64,000 bases of DNA from Nematostella vectensis (taxonomy: Eukaryota; Cnidaria; Anthozoa; Actiniaria; Edwardsiidae): positions 1,500,699 to 1,564,698 of the forward strand of contig NC_064041.1 of assembly GCF_932526225.1 (NCBI RefSeq), given 5' to 3'. The notes below the pieces were generated by a model that made no database searches, had not been told where the DNA came from, and worked only from the letters and a program-made list of their open reading frames with translations. The translations under genes and the position numbers were made by a program. Shown piece by piece: positions 32,113 to 44,124 of this stretch. The number at the start of each line of letters is the position of its first letter. Position 1 is the stretch's first letter.

Positions 32113-35100
32113 TGGGCGCGAGTTTTAACAAAACCATTGTACACACACATTCTTCTCTGTACAATAGAAGTATTTTATTCTTAAAAATAAAATGCTAGTA
32201 TCGTCTGATAATAAATCCATGAAAAACCTTTCTAACATATACTTAAAAAGGCACTCAGTTCAAAACAGTTTGTTTTTTTAACATAATACCTACTGGATGT
32301 AAACATAAAACTATAATAGTTGTGCACTTAGGTAAAAAACGCAAATATAGTGAAAAAAGGACACAAGCTATTTAATTCAATTAATTCTTATCAACCACCC
32401 TTTTCCAAACTGATCTTTAGTATCTATTCTTTCTATATTTGTAGTCAGTTTTGATCAATTCCATGGCACTTCAGTTTTATAACCATAAGCCCAAAATACC
32501 CCAAAATAGCCGGTGCTAGTGCTAATGTCCTCCCAATCCTACTAGGGAATACCTAGAACAAATATGTTTTTTGTTCTAGGTAAAAAAAGTATTTATTGAC
32601 ATTACTAAGGATATCATTAACTAAACTATACTTGATAGACAACTGATGCAGCAAAATTAGCAAAATGAATTTATGCTTTGATTAACAGGGAAGGCTTTCA
32701 GATGTGAAGGGAGGTCATATTTATTTCAAAATGAGGATCAATTAAAGTTCCTCACAAAAAACTGGGTGCTATTTTATTCTCTTCAAAATAAAAAACAATC
32801 AACAAATACATATCAAATTCCTATACATTAATAAGTATATCAGCAAATAACACTATCATAGTGGATTTGAGGTAAAAGTACTCACTCTCTGCCTGTACTG
32901 TCCCAATCCTTTTACTTCTTTAAATTACTTTAGTTAACTTGCAAAGTAAGGGCTTATCATTTTCTTTCTCTTGTGTATGATTTAAAGTAAGCAATTCAAA
33001 TATTGGAAAAATATCTTTATTAACCTTCTCTCTTGTGCTTTAGAATGTAACTTTGCTAAGGGTGGATTAAAAGCACTCCAACATATTTGAAAAAATTTTG
33101 AGTACATTATTTGATTATACAGTTAAGAACCACATATCATAACCTAGAATGAACTTGTTAACCAAAAATTATCAAATTAGAATCCTTTTTATAAGCATCT
33201 ATTTAACCTATAATTTGAAATAGGTTGAAATAGGAAAATTGATTTCTAAATAGTTTTAAATATGATCTTAAGGGATCATATAGGAGACCTGTTTTTGTTT
33301 TTTTATGATTAACTTACTACCTCAATTACTTCACCATAAGTCATTGTAATAGCAAGAGACTATTTATGAACCTAAATAGCCTAAATGACACTAACCACAC
33401 ATTATACAAGAACCTGTCAGGCAAACTTGGAAAAAAATCTAGGTTTTATTCTTTTATAACTATGGTTCATTTTTTTAAAACAATTTTTCCATTAAAATAT
33501 TATCTTACTTTTTGTTACTTTATATGTGTTTATTTTTGGTGACCTACATTAAATACCAATGCCTTACATGTACATCCTGCCCTGGGTCATGCCTCTTAGC
33601 CAGCAGCTTGTGTCTCAGCTTGATTTCAGAATCTCTGGCTGAGATCAACCTGAAGAAGTTTGGAGAAAAGCATTTAATAAAAAAACTGGTAATCTTCTTA
33701 CGATACAAATATTAAACCACAAAAACCTAATTCATAAAACCTAAAACTAAAAATAGGATACAAATATTATACCACAAAAACCTAATTCATAAACCTAAAA
33801 CTAAAATTTTCTAAGATGATACCCATTATAGAAAATGAACATATGAACTTTGCTGTCTCATAAAGCTCTATGATCTGATGAGCCAGAGGTTGAAAGAGCT
33901 TTTATAGGAGACTGCAGAGGGTAAAAACCATTGCTTTTGAGCAAATTGCTCCTCTACAAAAAGCTGTCTTGGCTTTCTATGAAACCTGAATTTTACTATT
34001 GGACCACATTATATTGTGACATGAGAAAAAAAAAAGTTTTTTAAGGTTTGTAAGAAAACATTGATGTACCCAGGGTTATTGAAAATATTGTAGGTGGTAT
34101 AAAAACAAGGCATATTTAGGTAATAACATATCCTCAAGGTCCTAATATGTATGTGCAGCTTTTTTTAAAATTAAAACAGAATTCCAGTGTGTGTATCAAG
34201 TGTTTATCAAATATACATTTTTTTCACAAATTACTAATACTTAGGGTTTTAGGAGACCAACTCTCAATTTCTTTAAGGTTTTAGGAAACCAGTTCTCTGT
34301 TTCTTTCTCCAAAGAAAGCTGGAGTTTACCCAAGTAATTCAATTAAAGCCTTGCTCATCTTTGTGAGAATTTGACCAATCATTTGTTGAAATGAATTAAA
34401 AGTCACTTTTGGTTTTATTTCTAGTATATCATAGCTGTCCATCCAACTTGGACAGAAATCTTGTGAAATCGGATAGAATACAGCAAATATGTGAAAAAAA
34501 ACAAAAACAAGAGAGCCAATGCGGATGAATACAGAGATGGTATGAACATTCTCACAAAAATTATGCACCAGTCAATTGAAACCATGGCACCCCGACCCCC
34601 GGGACAAAGAGGGGAAAGTAACATTCATCTGATGTTTGATGCTTGTTACTTTCCCGGCTAATGGGGCCTGTGACGCTGTTAAAACCTCCGGTTCATGGCC
34701 CCGGTGTTTTTCGATAACAACCCACTATAGTATGCCATACTTTAATTGTACACAGGGACCGCGGAGCATGTTGAAAAGTAGGGGGTTGACAATTGACTTG
34801 TTTAGACTTCCTATTTATGATTACTTTTTTCTTTAAGCAGTGCGACCTCCCCCTCCTCACAGCCCCTCCCCCTCCGCGGTGCCTAAGAATAACTTTGCTT
34901 ACCTTCAGACGCAACTTACGGTAAAGCGTTAATTCACCGCCCCCTTTTAAGGCCTGTTGAGGGCTTCTGTTAAATCACTGGCCCCCCGGTGGATTACAGG
35001 TGTTAAACATGTGTTAAAGCCCTTGCTCAACTGCGAAAGATACTTTCGTTCCGCTAAGTACTTTAATGCAATACGCTAACTTACCTACGTCTGCCAGTGC

Positions 35101-35484
35101 AAGAACAAATACATATGAGCACTTGTCGGAGAAGGTGTCTATAAAATTACCTTGTTTTTTCTTTCTGTATCTTTTTGCTTACTCTGACATTTCAGCTGAC
35201 CCTCGAGCACAAGACTTGACTCTTCAAAACTTTCAACCATGCTTTTACACAGTCTTTTGTACATAATTAGACAAGTTTATATCCGTGGTTAGCATTACCA
35301 CGAATGATTTTTTTTCCAAGCACTTCTTTTTCGACAATTCTTAGCTTTCTGCAGTGAGTTTTCGTGTGTTTTTGCGAGGGACAGAAATACTTATGCGCCA
35401 TATTGTTTTGCGCGCTCTGGAGGCCTGTGTCGAGGCAGATCGCGGCTGGCGGTCAAACACTGCGCATGCTCAAAAATTGAAAAC
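32113..35484. other. AT-rich non-coding region
   Basis: No gene is recognised. It contains a two-copy tandem duplication of about 58 bp at 33,694-33,810 (ATACAAATATTA...CCTAAAACTAAAA) and an inverted pair GGGAAAGTAACA/TGTTACTTTCCC at 34,612-34,655. The latter sits inside a GC-richer patch (34,570-35,010) that looks like an old repeat. Confidence 0.5.
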
Positions 35485-35553
35485 CAAGATGGCGGACGTT
35501 CTACCACATGGAAGCATAAACAAGAGAGGAAAATGGGAGAAAAGTGCACTTTA
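35485..35553 (+). promoter_or_regulatory. YY1-type motif with a short 20-codon frame (plus strand)
   Basis: CAAGATGGCGGACG (35,485-35,498) opens a short frame ATGGCGGACGTTCTACCACA and onward that stops after about 20 codons. It lies in a locally GC-richer stretch (35,340-35,550) with a CpG-containing GCGCGC word. This could be the promoter and first exon of a plus-strand transcript. There is no protein identity. Confidence 0.35.
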
Positions 35554-36278
35554 ATTTCTTGCCATTGAGTAATGTTTATGATCTAAAGAAAGAGAGAAGG
35601 TTTCTTTCGTCCCTGATCATTTATTTTACCGATCTATGCTCCAGCGACTTTATAAGGGATGCGAAACGAAGCGGAGGTAAGCACAACTCAATTTCCTGGG
35701 TTTTTTTTAATCACTTCCTTTGTTCCTCCTCGCGCTTAATTATCTGTTTTATTCTTCCCTCTTTCCCTAATTTTATGGATATGAGACTTATTCATTAGCA
35801 GTTAGCTTGTATGAAACCTGTAACTTTTTGCTTTCATAACACAAAAAAAATGAGGCCTAATTAATTCTTAATCCTGTCTCGAATTTTTCTTTCTAACATC
35901 GCCTTAGAAGTACTTTTCTAATATTTTTCTCAAAGGGGCTGCGTCATGGTTATGTAAGTAAATTTGTCAATGCAGCTCTGAATTATCCCGAATGAAGTCC
36001 ACTATTTCATATCAGTCAAATATCGCCTGCTGTTATTCATACAAATTCTCATCGCTGTAAAGTACTCAAAATTCATTGTAATATTAATTTAGACATGTGC
36101 TACCATGAACACTCATCTAAGTTGACAAGATTCTGTTGTGTTTTTGACATCCTTTACATATGAAGTTTACTCAACTTGTGTAACAGACTGTCTAAAACCT
36201 GTTAGAAACTTGTCAAAAACTTAGTCGGGTGTTTACTAGCATGTTGCTGACAGCAATAGCAAATACATTACTGTAATT

Positions 36279-38828
36279 CTAAACAAAACTTATAAAAGTA
36301 ACAGTACACATAATTACATTAGGACTTAACCACTGCTTACATATAGTTAAATATTGATCAATATCTTGCAGTGCAGCTTTACCAACAAGGGCACCAAAAG
36401 TTCCATGCAAATGGCTATCAAGGAGAAGCACTTCATTCCCTCTTCCAAGGAAACATACAGATAAGCCATTGATTATTACGATTGCAGCGATATTGGGTTC
36501 TCTCACTAGACGCTGGAGGTAGAACCTAAGTGATGACTGTGGGACTTGTGGATTCTGACACACAAAGTCTACATCAAAGGAGTCTTCTACCATGATTGTG
36601 CCAATTGAAGATAGATGCACAGCAGCATCTTGAACACTGAAATAAATAGCCTGGCCTCCTGTGACTTGTTGGTGAACTCTATTTCCATGAGAAATGCAAT
36701 TACACATAATCACTCCCCAAACTGGTGACAACTGGGCAATTGGAAATGCAAGTGTTCCTAAATTAGAAATGACTGTTTTGGCTAAAATAATAGCAATAAA
36801 AGTGCAGGCATTTGATCCGTTTCGCCCATTTAGGGTAGATTGGGAGATACTGTTCTCAAACAGCCAAATTTTACAACCAGACACATTCAATGTTGTAATT
36901 TTGAATGTTCTATTAATTGCTGAAGTAGCTGCATGCTGCTGGTTTGAGTGACTTTGTTGTCTTGTTGATGCAGAAGTTTGGTTGGGTGTTGTAGATTGTG
37001 GTGTCTGAGAAGGTTGGGGGACAGCTATTCCTTCTAAGATGCTGTCAACGTAGTTTGCCCATTGTTCTGAGTCATAAAAGTCAGGATCCTTTGTGCTTAC
37101 TACAGGAATTTCATCATCATTGTCATTTGCATTAAGTTCAGCAGTATTCCTGGATGGAGAGGAGTTTGTGGGAGTTATGAGAGTAGTATTGAAAGCAGTT
37201 GCTCATTTTGAAAGATGATCACTGAGTGGCTTGAAGCAGTGGGAACACTTATTACCAGATTGAACTAAACAAGATTTATGGTAGGCATGGAAGCATGGGA
37301 GTCTAACAACTTCATCATCTTCTTGTATCTGACATGTCTTGTAATCACAGGGTTTATTTGGATTTGGGAGGCTTTCAAGATATTCATTACTAAATTTGTA
37401 GGAAAGAGGTAAGGCCTTGTTCTCTACTGTGGTATCAAATGTCTTGATATAAAACTGAGGCTTTCCTTTTGGAGTCCCCTGCCTGGTTGTTTCTTGAGGA
37501 AGTTTTCTTGATTGTCCTAGATTCTGTGCAATGCTAACAAATAGCTTCAGCAGTGTCTCAGCTGACCTCCCAACAATCAATTTTAAATTTCTTTCTGAAT
37601 TTGTTCCTCTTAGATATGGTCGAATAAAATTTGCAAAGAATGATTTTGCAGTTTTTGAAGTTGTAAGACCAATTGCTGTATCTCTAATCTGGTTGGCTTT
37701 GTAGTAATCGCGTATATGGAAACGTAACAGGGAGTGCCAAATCTCCACTTTTTTCTCGGTGATGATTGTAAGCCATTTCTTTTTAAAGTTGTAGTATTCG
37801 GGGAAAAAATTTCGTTGGTGGCATAAATCGTTTAACATTGACAGGGTTGACCTGTCATAGTGATGGCGGTTCCAGATGATAAATAGGATCAGGAATCTGA
37901 ACATGATTGACTCATAATGTTCTAGGTCACCAGAACGGAAAACAACTCCATATTGAAAAAAAACTAGAGGGAGAACTTCATCAAGGATATTGAGTATGCA
38001 TGCAAATGCCATGTCTTTGCACGGTTTAAATTTTCCAAGAACTTTGTCTCGGATCAATAGCCAGCCAAGGAGAGTGCCAATCAAGACCAGATTTGATCTG
38101 AATGTCTTTGGTTTCACTGGCAGGATACCTCCAAATACATCTGTATATATCCTTGAAAAAAAGAAGTGATAAGTTGTTATAATGTCCTCTACTGCATTCA
38201 AACTGACATGAAAGGGCCCTTGCTCAGGAATTAATGATGCATATCTGTTACTTTGCTGAGCAACAAGTTTCTTGAAGTAAAACCAGGTAGGCCAATCTCC
38301 AGGGCAGGGAAGTGCATATTCCTTGGTGTAGTTTAATAATGGTTGTCCAGCACTGCTAATTGTGTGGTCAAGTGCAAACTTATAGTTTTCCATGGACTTT
38401 AATGGATGTTAGAATTCATCGACTAGTCGACAACTGTTTAGCTTGCATAGTTCTTCATGTGCTAAGTCATGGTAAACACGAAATTCATGGAATTGACTCT
38501 GCACTGACTCTCCATTTAGCTTTCTATAACCTGGAACTGAGCTGAAGAAGGAAGTTTGCCACTCCTTCATCTTTTCAGCAATGGTTAGGAGATTTCCAAC
38601 TGAGATCCCCCCAACACATTTTTGCATGATTCCATTCATTGAAACAGATGGAGAACAATGAACAGCATCAATACTTCTAGGCATCTTTGGGGCTTTGATA
38701 GAAGGGTGGATATCTAACAGTGAAGAGGTCATATGGGTAGCCACTGATAGTTTCATATCACTCCCTGGCAGTCGCACAGTGTGAATATTGTGAAAGTCAT
38801 CTATAAGCAGCATTATGAAGCCCTTCTC
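36279..38828 (-). pseudogene. RING finger plus cysteine-protease-like protein, large exon with two in-frame stops
   Basis: After a good acceptor (TTATCTTGTAG|GAGAAGGG at 38,828) one reading frame runs about 850 codons to 36,279. It is broken only by TAA at 38,409-38,411 and TGA at 37,203-37,205. Order: a conserved-looking region beginning LLIDDFHNIHTVRLP; a helical middle with FFQYGVVFRSGDLEHYES and IIWNRHHYD; a RING-H2-like finger (CDYKTC...PCFHAYHKSC...CSHC, about 37,220-37,350); a polar linker; then a C-terminal domain with SNACTFIAI (candidate nucleophile Cys, codon 36,804-36,806) and LLLDSHLHG (candidate His, about 36,410). The last resembles viral and transposon-type deubiquitinase-like peptidases. 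The two stops could mean decay or real gene boundaries. It may be a transposon or an expanded gene family. Confidence 0.55.
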
Positions 38829-39267
38829 CTACAAGATAAAAAAATGATAAATATTTAAACTTGGAAATTGACTATACTTTGAAATGTTTATTAGTAGAAA
38901 TACACCCCCATTCCCACCACTCTAGAATTTCCTAAATCCCTTCCTCAGACATTGTGCAGTGCATGCATATGCTGTATCATGGTTAGGTCTGTATATAACA
39001 TTAAAATCAAAGTCAGTTGTGACAAAAATAAGCTCACATCAACTGCATATTTTAGATGTTCCTGCAGCTGATTTGGGTAGTTCCTTTTTTATGTTTTTTT
39101 TTGCCTGTCAAGTGTCCTTGGTGCCACACTGTATCCTGAAAAAAAGCAGGATTTTTGAACACAGGTCTTCCAATTCCATGTCACCCACCACAGTTTCAAT
39201 ATCTTGTGGATTTAGATTGTTCAAAGGGATACACTAGATGTCATTTTTAATTATGTTACTTGCACTC

Positions 39268-39367
39268 ACCTAGCACTGGTCCAGTGTTGATTGCAGACCT
39301 TGATGCTCCATGGTGGTGAAGAAATGCACCAACGTCCTTATTAAATTGAGAGGTCTTCTGTGATCTA
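39268..39367 (-). CDS. Probable internal exon of the RING/protease gene
   Basis: The acceptor TGTCTGTAG|ATCACAG is at 39,367 and the donor GTGCTAG|GTGAGTG at 39,268. Joined to the upstream exon at the CTACAG donor, the frame reads through to NKDVGAFLHHHGASRSAINT, a compact histidine-rich motif with strong coding character. It lies on the same strand as the large exon at 36,279-38,828 and about 440 bp upstream of it. Confidence 0.5.
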
Positions 39368-39545
39368 CAGACAATAACAGAAAAAGGATCAAAGTAGTTG
39401 TTCAAGTAGGTAGGATAAGCTAAGCATATAGTCTAGTACATGTCAAGCGAATTTTTATGTGATACCACAGGCCTATAGCATTTGTTTTTTAGAGGGTTCA
39501 AACAAACCCTCTTTATCAGCTGTATTTTTAGATAGATTATACCTG

Positions 39546-39715
39546 TAGTATGCTAGGATGTGAAGAAGGGCAACAGTCCTTTCTTTTGAAGTGGTATCTT
39601 TTATAATTAAGTTTAGAATAATTTCATACAATCCACATGCATGTTCTTCCACAAAGTCTCGCATCAACAGGGGAGTACAAGGGTGGGCCTTCATTGGTTT
39701 CATAATATTCATATA
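39546..39715 (-). CDS. Probable internal exon of the RING/protease gene
   Basis: The coding-like frame includes MRDFVEEHACGLYEIILNLI and ERTVALLHILAYY, ending at donor CTACAG|GTATAATC (about 39,546). It splices in frame to the next exon at 39,367. The 5' border is uncertain. No named domain. It would be N-terminal to the RING and protease regions. Confidence 0.45.
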
Positions 39716-40026
39716 GTGAAGATTGAAATTGTGTTATCAAGCCCTCAAATGAATGATCTGGAATGAAATATAATCATGTTTTATGTTTGTGTACAATACA
39801 ATACCATAAATATACTTTCCTAACCTAGGGCCCTACTACTATACTTTGCATTTTAACTGATAGAAAAAAAAGCATTCACCTTTGTGAAAAGTATGATAAC
39901 AATATGAGTACAGGGGCGTATCCAGGGGAATGGCCCAGGGGGCCAGCATTATAGTGTATTATGTAGCTGTCACAATAGGATACCTTTTAACTGATCTAGC
40001 TCATTGATAGAAACAAACATCTTTTC

Positions 40027-40272
40027 TCAAACACTGCTATCTATTTGGACATTGCCTTCATTGTCTATCTCGACCAGACCAAATTTGGTCTCTATGGTCT
40101 GCCTTGCATTGAGGTTTTCCATTCTCGAAAATATCATCCTTATGTTTTGTTCCAGCCTTGCAAGGATGGCAGAGAGTCTGGTAACTGTGACTGAATCACT
40201 TTCTAGGTTGTCTTTTGCGTCCTGGATAGACTGGCATAGCCTTAAAACGGGTGATGTTGCTATCATGCAAAT
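40027..40272 (-). CDS. Coiled-coil exon, probably of the same minus-strand gene
   Basis: The acceptor TTTTCCAATTTCAG|ATTTGC is at 40,272. The encoded chain (VLRLCQSIQDAKDNLESDSV, ARLEQNIRMIFSRMENL) is an amphipathic helix suited to a coiled coil, followed by an acidic tail and a stop at 40,027. It may be an internal exon with an unresolved donor or a separate small product. It lies between the zinc-binding first exon and the downstream RING/protease exons. Confidence 0.4.
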   Translation of the reverse strand: MCMIATSPVLRLCQSIQDAKDNLESDSVTVTRLSAILARLEQNIRMIFSRMENLNARQTIETKFGLVEIDNEGNVQIDSSV

Positions 40273-41078
40273 CTGAAATTGGAAAATTAAAACATATATA
40301 CTTATTGAAGAATTGTAATATTTTACATCATTCTATTATAATATACAATCATATACATTTTAGAAATTTTATAATATATCATCATCATCATTTCAAATAG
40401 TATGCATGATTGTTAGGGTGGTAATAAAGAAAGACTGGAATTCCATGGTAGGTGGGGTCTACCCAGCATTCCCATGAGGTGGGCATTTAACTTGAGCAAA
40501 GGGAGATGCAATTAAAAAATTATTGCTGAAACTCTTGTTTCTTGCATGGCACGATCCAAGATGTTGCAGTAAGCCCCCCCACCCCCCTTCCTTTGAAGAT
40601 TTACCTATTAGAAATAGAAACAGAAAAAAACGGTCTGTATATACTTTAAATCCTTAATTTTAATATGGAAGTTGTGATGTTATCATCTACTTGCCTTGTT
40701 AAGTTTTGACTTAGTGGGACATTCATTTTCTGTGAGTGGCTTGTCTGTTTTTTTGCACTGTTAAAAATAGAGGATAATATGATATATAAGTGGCTTGAAA
40801 AGAGTCTTTATTTTGGAAAGGCAGAAAAGGATTGTGTGAATCAAACAAGGGTTTGGTTCATTTTAAAGAAGTCACATTAAAAAAGGGTATTTCATATTAT
40901 AATTGAATATTACCATTGCGTGTTAGGTATATTGGGATTGTATTTGTAAAAGTAATAATATGTATACTTTAATGTTTCCTAATACTAAAAAAAATGTATG
41001 ATTAAATTCAAAAAATATTTTTAAAATCTTCATTATTTTTATTCATAATAAATGGTTTAGAATAATTTAAGCGTACTT

Positions 41079-41538
41079 GTCTTTTTGCTGGGGGGACGTA
41101 TTTTTCGGGGACTTTTTCTTTTAGGGTTGCTTCTCCATTTCTTTTACATGCCGAGCACCACTTAGTTCCAGAACGATATTTTGGAATGTTCTCTTTTCCA
41201 AGGGCGTCTACTGCGTCGTAAAGCCTACTTGGAAGGTCCCTGAGCGAGGAAATGTGTGTTTGAGACGGCGAAGAAAGGGGAAACGAGCATCTATTATCTT
41301 CTTTGGTCGCTTCGTTCCGATGTGCGAGGCATAGTAGAGACCCCTCCCGGATGCCAGCAGCCCTTGCCAATCGACTATCAGCATGATAACACGGCATGCC
41401 ACTACATTTGTCTTCTGTTGACCTCGTTTTTCCACTTTTCTCACACTTTCCACCAAATGAACCACGGACACAAACACATACAGTCAAAACAAGGACGGCA
41501 AGACAAACTTTCGCAAACTTCATCACGTCGCCGTGCAA
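41079..41538 (-). CDS. Cys-rich N-terminal exon, probably of the same minus-strand gene
   Basis: The frame from the ATG at 41,538 (second ATG at 41,523) encodes a hydrophobic start (FAKVCLAVLVLTVCVCVRG) and then spaced cysteines and histidines: GGKCEK, DKCSGMPCYHADSR, LCLAH and a C-terminal KWCSACKR. The Cys/His pattern suggests a zinc-binding domain. The exon ends at a plausible donor CAA|GTACGC near 41,079. The hydrophobic start could be a signal peptide or an artefact of choosing too early a start. The encoded family is unknown to me. Confidence 0.4.
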
Positions 41539-41784
41539 AATATAAACAGGATTGCGGAACTATAAACTCGAAATGCATAGAAAATATCAACAAGAACTAA
41601 CTGTGAAAATTTGAGCCTTAGCTGTTTAGCGCTTTTCTTAGCTGCTCCAAAAACGTTTCATTGTATTTTCAGCTCAATACATAAAGCTTGTCAAAGCCGT
41701 GTTTATCAATGCAAATTAGCCACGCTTGGACTTTGCTCTTACGCATGCGTCGCGATATGACCGCTGTTAAGAGTCGCCTAGTTA

Positions 41785-41845
41785 TAGACGGACCATTTCT
41801 ATACCTATGGGGCTCCGCGCGCTGCGCGGCCTCCGCTATAAGATA
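41785..41845 (+). repeat. GC-rich terminal hairpin motif (partner near 51,126)
   Basis: TTTCTATACCTATGGGGCTC is followed by a CGCGCGCTGCGCGG hairpin and GCCTCCGCTATA. A near-identical lead (TTTCTATACCTATGGAGCTC CGCGC) occurs at 51,130-51,155, next to the end of dispersed repeat copy 2. It is probably the end of a transposon family. Confidence 0.6.
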
Positions 41846-42161
41846 TACAAACGGAAAGTCCAGGGGAAAATAAAACACCTACGAATATATACATAAGGTC
41901 CCGAAGAATCTAAATGAACAAGATAGACCAAAAAAGGCTTCGGCGACGCAAAAATGGGAGAGAAGATAATCAATTTTACGACCTACCGTTTTTTTTTATC
42001 TCTTGCGAATGTGGATAAATCACTGCTAGCGCTTCTTTAAATAACAAGATCACAAGAGAATTCACACTTTTTAAAATAAACATCTATTACAATCTGGGGT
42101 TATGTAACCAGCGCATTCCAGAGATTCGTGACATTGTCATTAAGCACGGGTGGCCACGGGA

Positions 42162-42457
42162 AGCACGGGTGGCCTAGTGTGTTAGCGCGTTGGCCTCTCA
42201 CCGCTGTGGCCCAGGTTCGAATCCTGGCTCAAACTGGGGATTTTTTCCGGGTTCCTGCCTTGAATCGAATTTGCCACAAGTGAGTTGAAGTTATTCTCCC
42301 GTGTTTCCAGTCTTCTCGGATAAGGACACTAAACCGGAGGTCCCGTCTCTTCAAGCTGTAACTAAAACCTGAACCGAAGGGACGTAAAAGAACCACTGGG
42401 GACGCAATAAACCCTCTGGCAGTGACCACCCCCAGTGACAGTGCTTGCTTGCTTAAT
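42162..42457 (+). mobile_element. tRNA-derived SINE
   Basis: The head resembles a tRNA promoter: an A-box-like TGGCCTAGTGTG (42,170-42,181) and a perfect B box GGTTCGAATCC (42,214-42,224), with CTCTCACCGC between them as in Glu-type tRNAs. The body (TCTTCTCGGATAAGGAC, GGAGGTCCCGTCT) is unrelated to tRNA and ends in a CTTGCTTGCTTAA tail. The head is partly duplicated just before (GCACGGGTGGCC at 42,144-42,155). It would be transcribed by RNA polymerase III and mobilised by a LINE. Boundaries are approximate. Confidence 0.75.
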
Positions 42458-42567
42458 GCCTCCTAGTATTAGCGTAAGCTACCTATAGGAGTAAAAGTAC
42501 AAGATACAAGATTAATGAAAATAGCTATTTTTTTTTTTTTTATGTAGTGCCCCCTCCCCTGTTTTTA

Positions 42568-42918
42568 GTATCTGTTTAGTTTCTGAGGGATTAGTATCTA
42601 GGATCACCGCGGTCTCCCAGTTGGTGCTTGGGGTGTAAAACCTGCGGCCATTGTGCAGTGATTATTACCCAAATGTGCAGTGATTATTACCCCAACTCTA
42701 ATAAGGGACTTCTTGTGAAAGTTCTTCAATATTTGGATGGCTTAACGGGCGGTCCATCGAACGCTTCAGTTTTGATTGTATTGACCATCAAAGCGTATCC
42801 CAGTAAATAACATTTAGGATTTCCGGTGACGTCAGGAAGAGGCAAAGGGTATCAATTGTTGAATCCCCCTATAGACTTATCTGATCACCGTTTGCTCATT
42901 TGGCGCCCTTTTCAGGTC
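42568..42918 (+). repeat. 351-bp direct repeat, left copy
   Basis: It begins GTATCTGTTTAGTTTCTGAG and ends CGCCCTTTTCAGGTC. It is nearly identical to 43,774-44,124 (one difference noted: TGATCACC against TGGTCACC). Inside is a 19-bp word GTGCAGTGATTATTACCC repeated twice. No coding is recognised. The two copies bracket an 855-bp segment. Confidence 0.9.
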
Positions 42919-43776
42919 TTCTTCAGCAATAAATGACAGGATGATATTTGTCAGCCTTTATTGAATATCTCAACGCAGTCAATAAAGTATAGAGAGAACG
43001 AAGAACATCAAAGGATGTTGTTATGCTCAAATTGTTTGATTTAGACCACGAATTCTCAAAGCAAACTCTATAAACAAATGTATAAATCGAACAAGCTAAG
43101 TGACATTGAAACAGTAACTAGACTACTACATATTTCTGTCGTTAAATTCTTACTTACCGTGAGGAATATATGCCTGAATTTATAGAACGTGTAAGTATTT
43201 ACGAATTTAACATTTTCATGGCGATTGCCAGTAGAATGAAAACCACTCAAGTGCACGCCAAAATTATAAGCCAATCGGAATTCAAGTAGATGGTATTTAA
43301 GCCAATCAAAACAGGGATAGATGACTTTGATATGACATCTTGACGTCAAACTGGTACGGTGTTTTAGCTTGAGCGATTGGTTCTGGAAAAAAACACACGA
43401 AGAAACGAGCATTATAAAAGCACAACAATAAAAGAAAAATAACTGTGATATTCTCAATAAAAACCGTCGTTCAAAACTCAGCTTGGCAGTGTTTTTTGTC
43501 GCTTTCTGTTTGTCGCTTGTGTTCGCTTTTTGTTGTAAACTGTGAACTTGTCGACTTTCTGCTAGCAAGAAACTTGTCGACACAAGTGAATTATTTTAAT
43601 AGCTGAAAACATACATAAATCCGAGGCCCTTTCTTCTCAGGATCTCCTTATAGATCTCAATATATATAGACGTGAAGGAATGTTATTAGAATGGTAGTGT
43701 AGAGCCTCTAAGTAGTCCTTTTTGCTGCGGACAACGGATTCACGAACACTAGGGTAGATTTTACTATCGGCTCGTA
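42914..43776 (-). repeat. 863-bp segment duplicated at 50,015-50,878
   Basis: The block starting AGGTCTTCTTCAGCAATAAA and ending CTATCGGCTCGTA is nearly identical at 50,015-50,878, where it is part of dispersed repeat copy 2. The very high similarity indicates a recent copy event. A minus-strand frame of about 170 codons inside (43,068-43,583) is disrupted in the second copy and has no recognised domain, so I do not call it a gene. Confidence 0.9.
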
Positions 43777-44124
43777 TCTGTTTAGTTTCTGAGGGATTAG
43801 TATCTAGGATCACCGCGGTCTCCCAGTTGGTGCTTGGGGTGTAAAACCTGCGGCCATTGTGCAGTGATTATTACCCAAATGTGCAGTGATTATTACCCCA
43901 ACTCTAATAAGGGACTTCTTGTGAAAGTTCTTCAATATTTGGATGGCTTAACGGGCGGTCCATCGAACGCTTCAGTTTTGATTGTATTGACCATCAAAGC
44001 GTATCCCAGTAAATAACATTTAGGATTTCCGGTGACGTCAGGAAGAGGCAAAGGGTATCAATTGTTGAATCCCCCTATAGACTTATCTGGTCACCGTTTG
44101 CTCATTTGGCGCCCTTTTCAGGTC
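43774..44124 (+). repeat. 351-bp direct repeat, right copy
   Basis: Near-identical to 42,568-42,918. It is followed by unrelated sequence (ACCTCTGCTTCTC). It lacks TG...CA ends and matching flanking duplications, so it is not an obvious LTR. Confidence 0.9.

Noticed and set aside
33874-33900. Second hammerhead-like CTGATGAG...GAAAG motif
   Set aside because: Stem II does not pair cleanly and there is no Penelope context; probably chance.
41008-41538. Secreted Cys-rich peptide (toxin-like) from the hydrophobic N-terminus
   Set aside because: The cysteines are paired with histidines in zinc-finger spacing, the exon ends in a donor, and it precedes RING/protease exons, so a secreted peptide is less likely.
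42170-42235. Functional tRNA gene
   Set aside because: The A and B boxes are present but the acceptor stem does not close and a long unrelated 3' body follows, so it is a SINE.
43068-43583. 171-codon minus-strand frame as a gene
   Set aside because: It lies in a duplicated repeat, is disrupted by a frameshift in the copy at 50,169-50,763, and has no domain.
42568-44124. Short LTR retrotransposon with 351-bp LTRs
   Set aside because: The repeats lack TG...CA ends, there is no target duplication or coding, and the centre is part of another repeat elsewhere.
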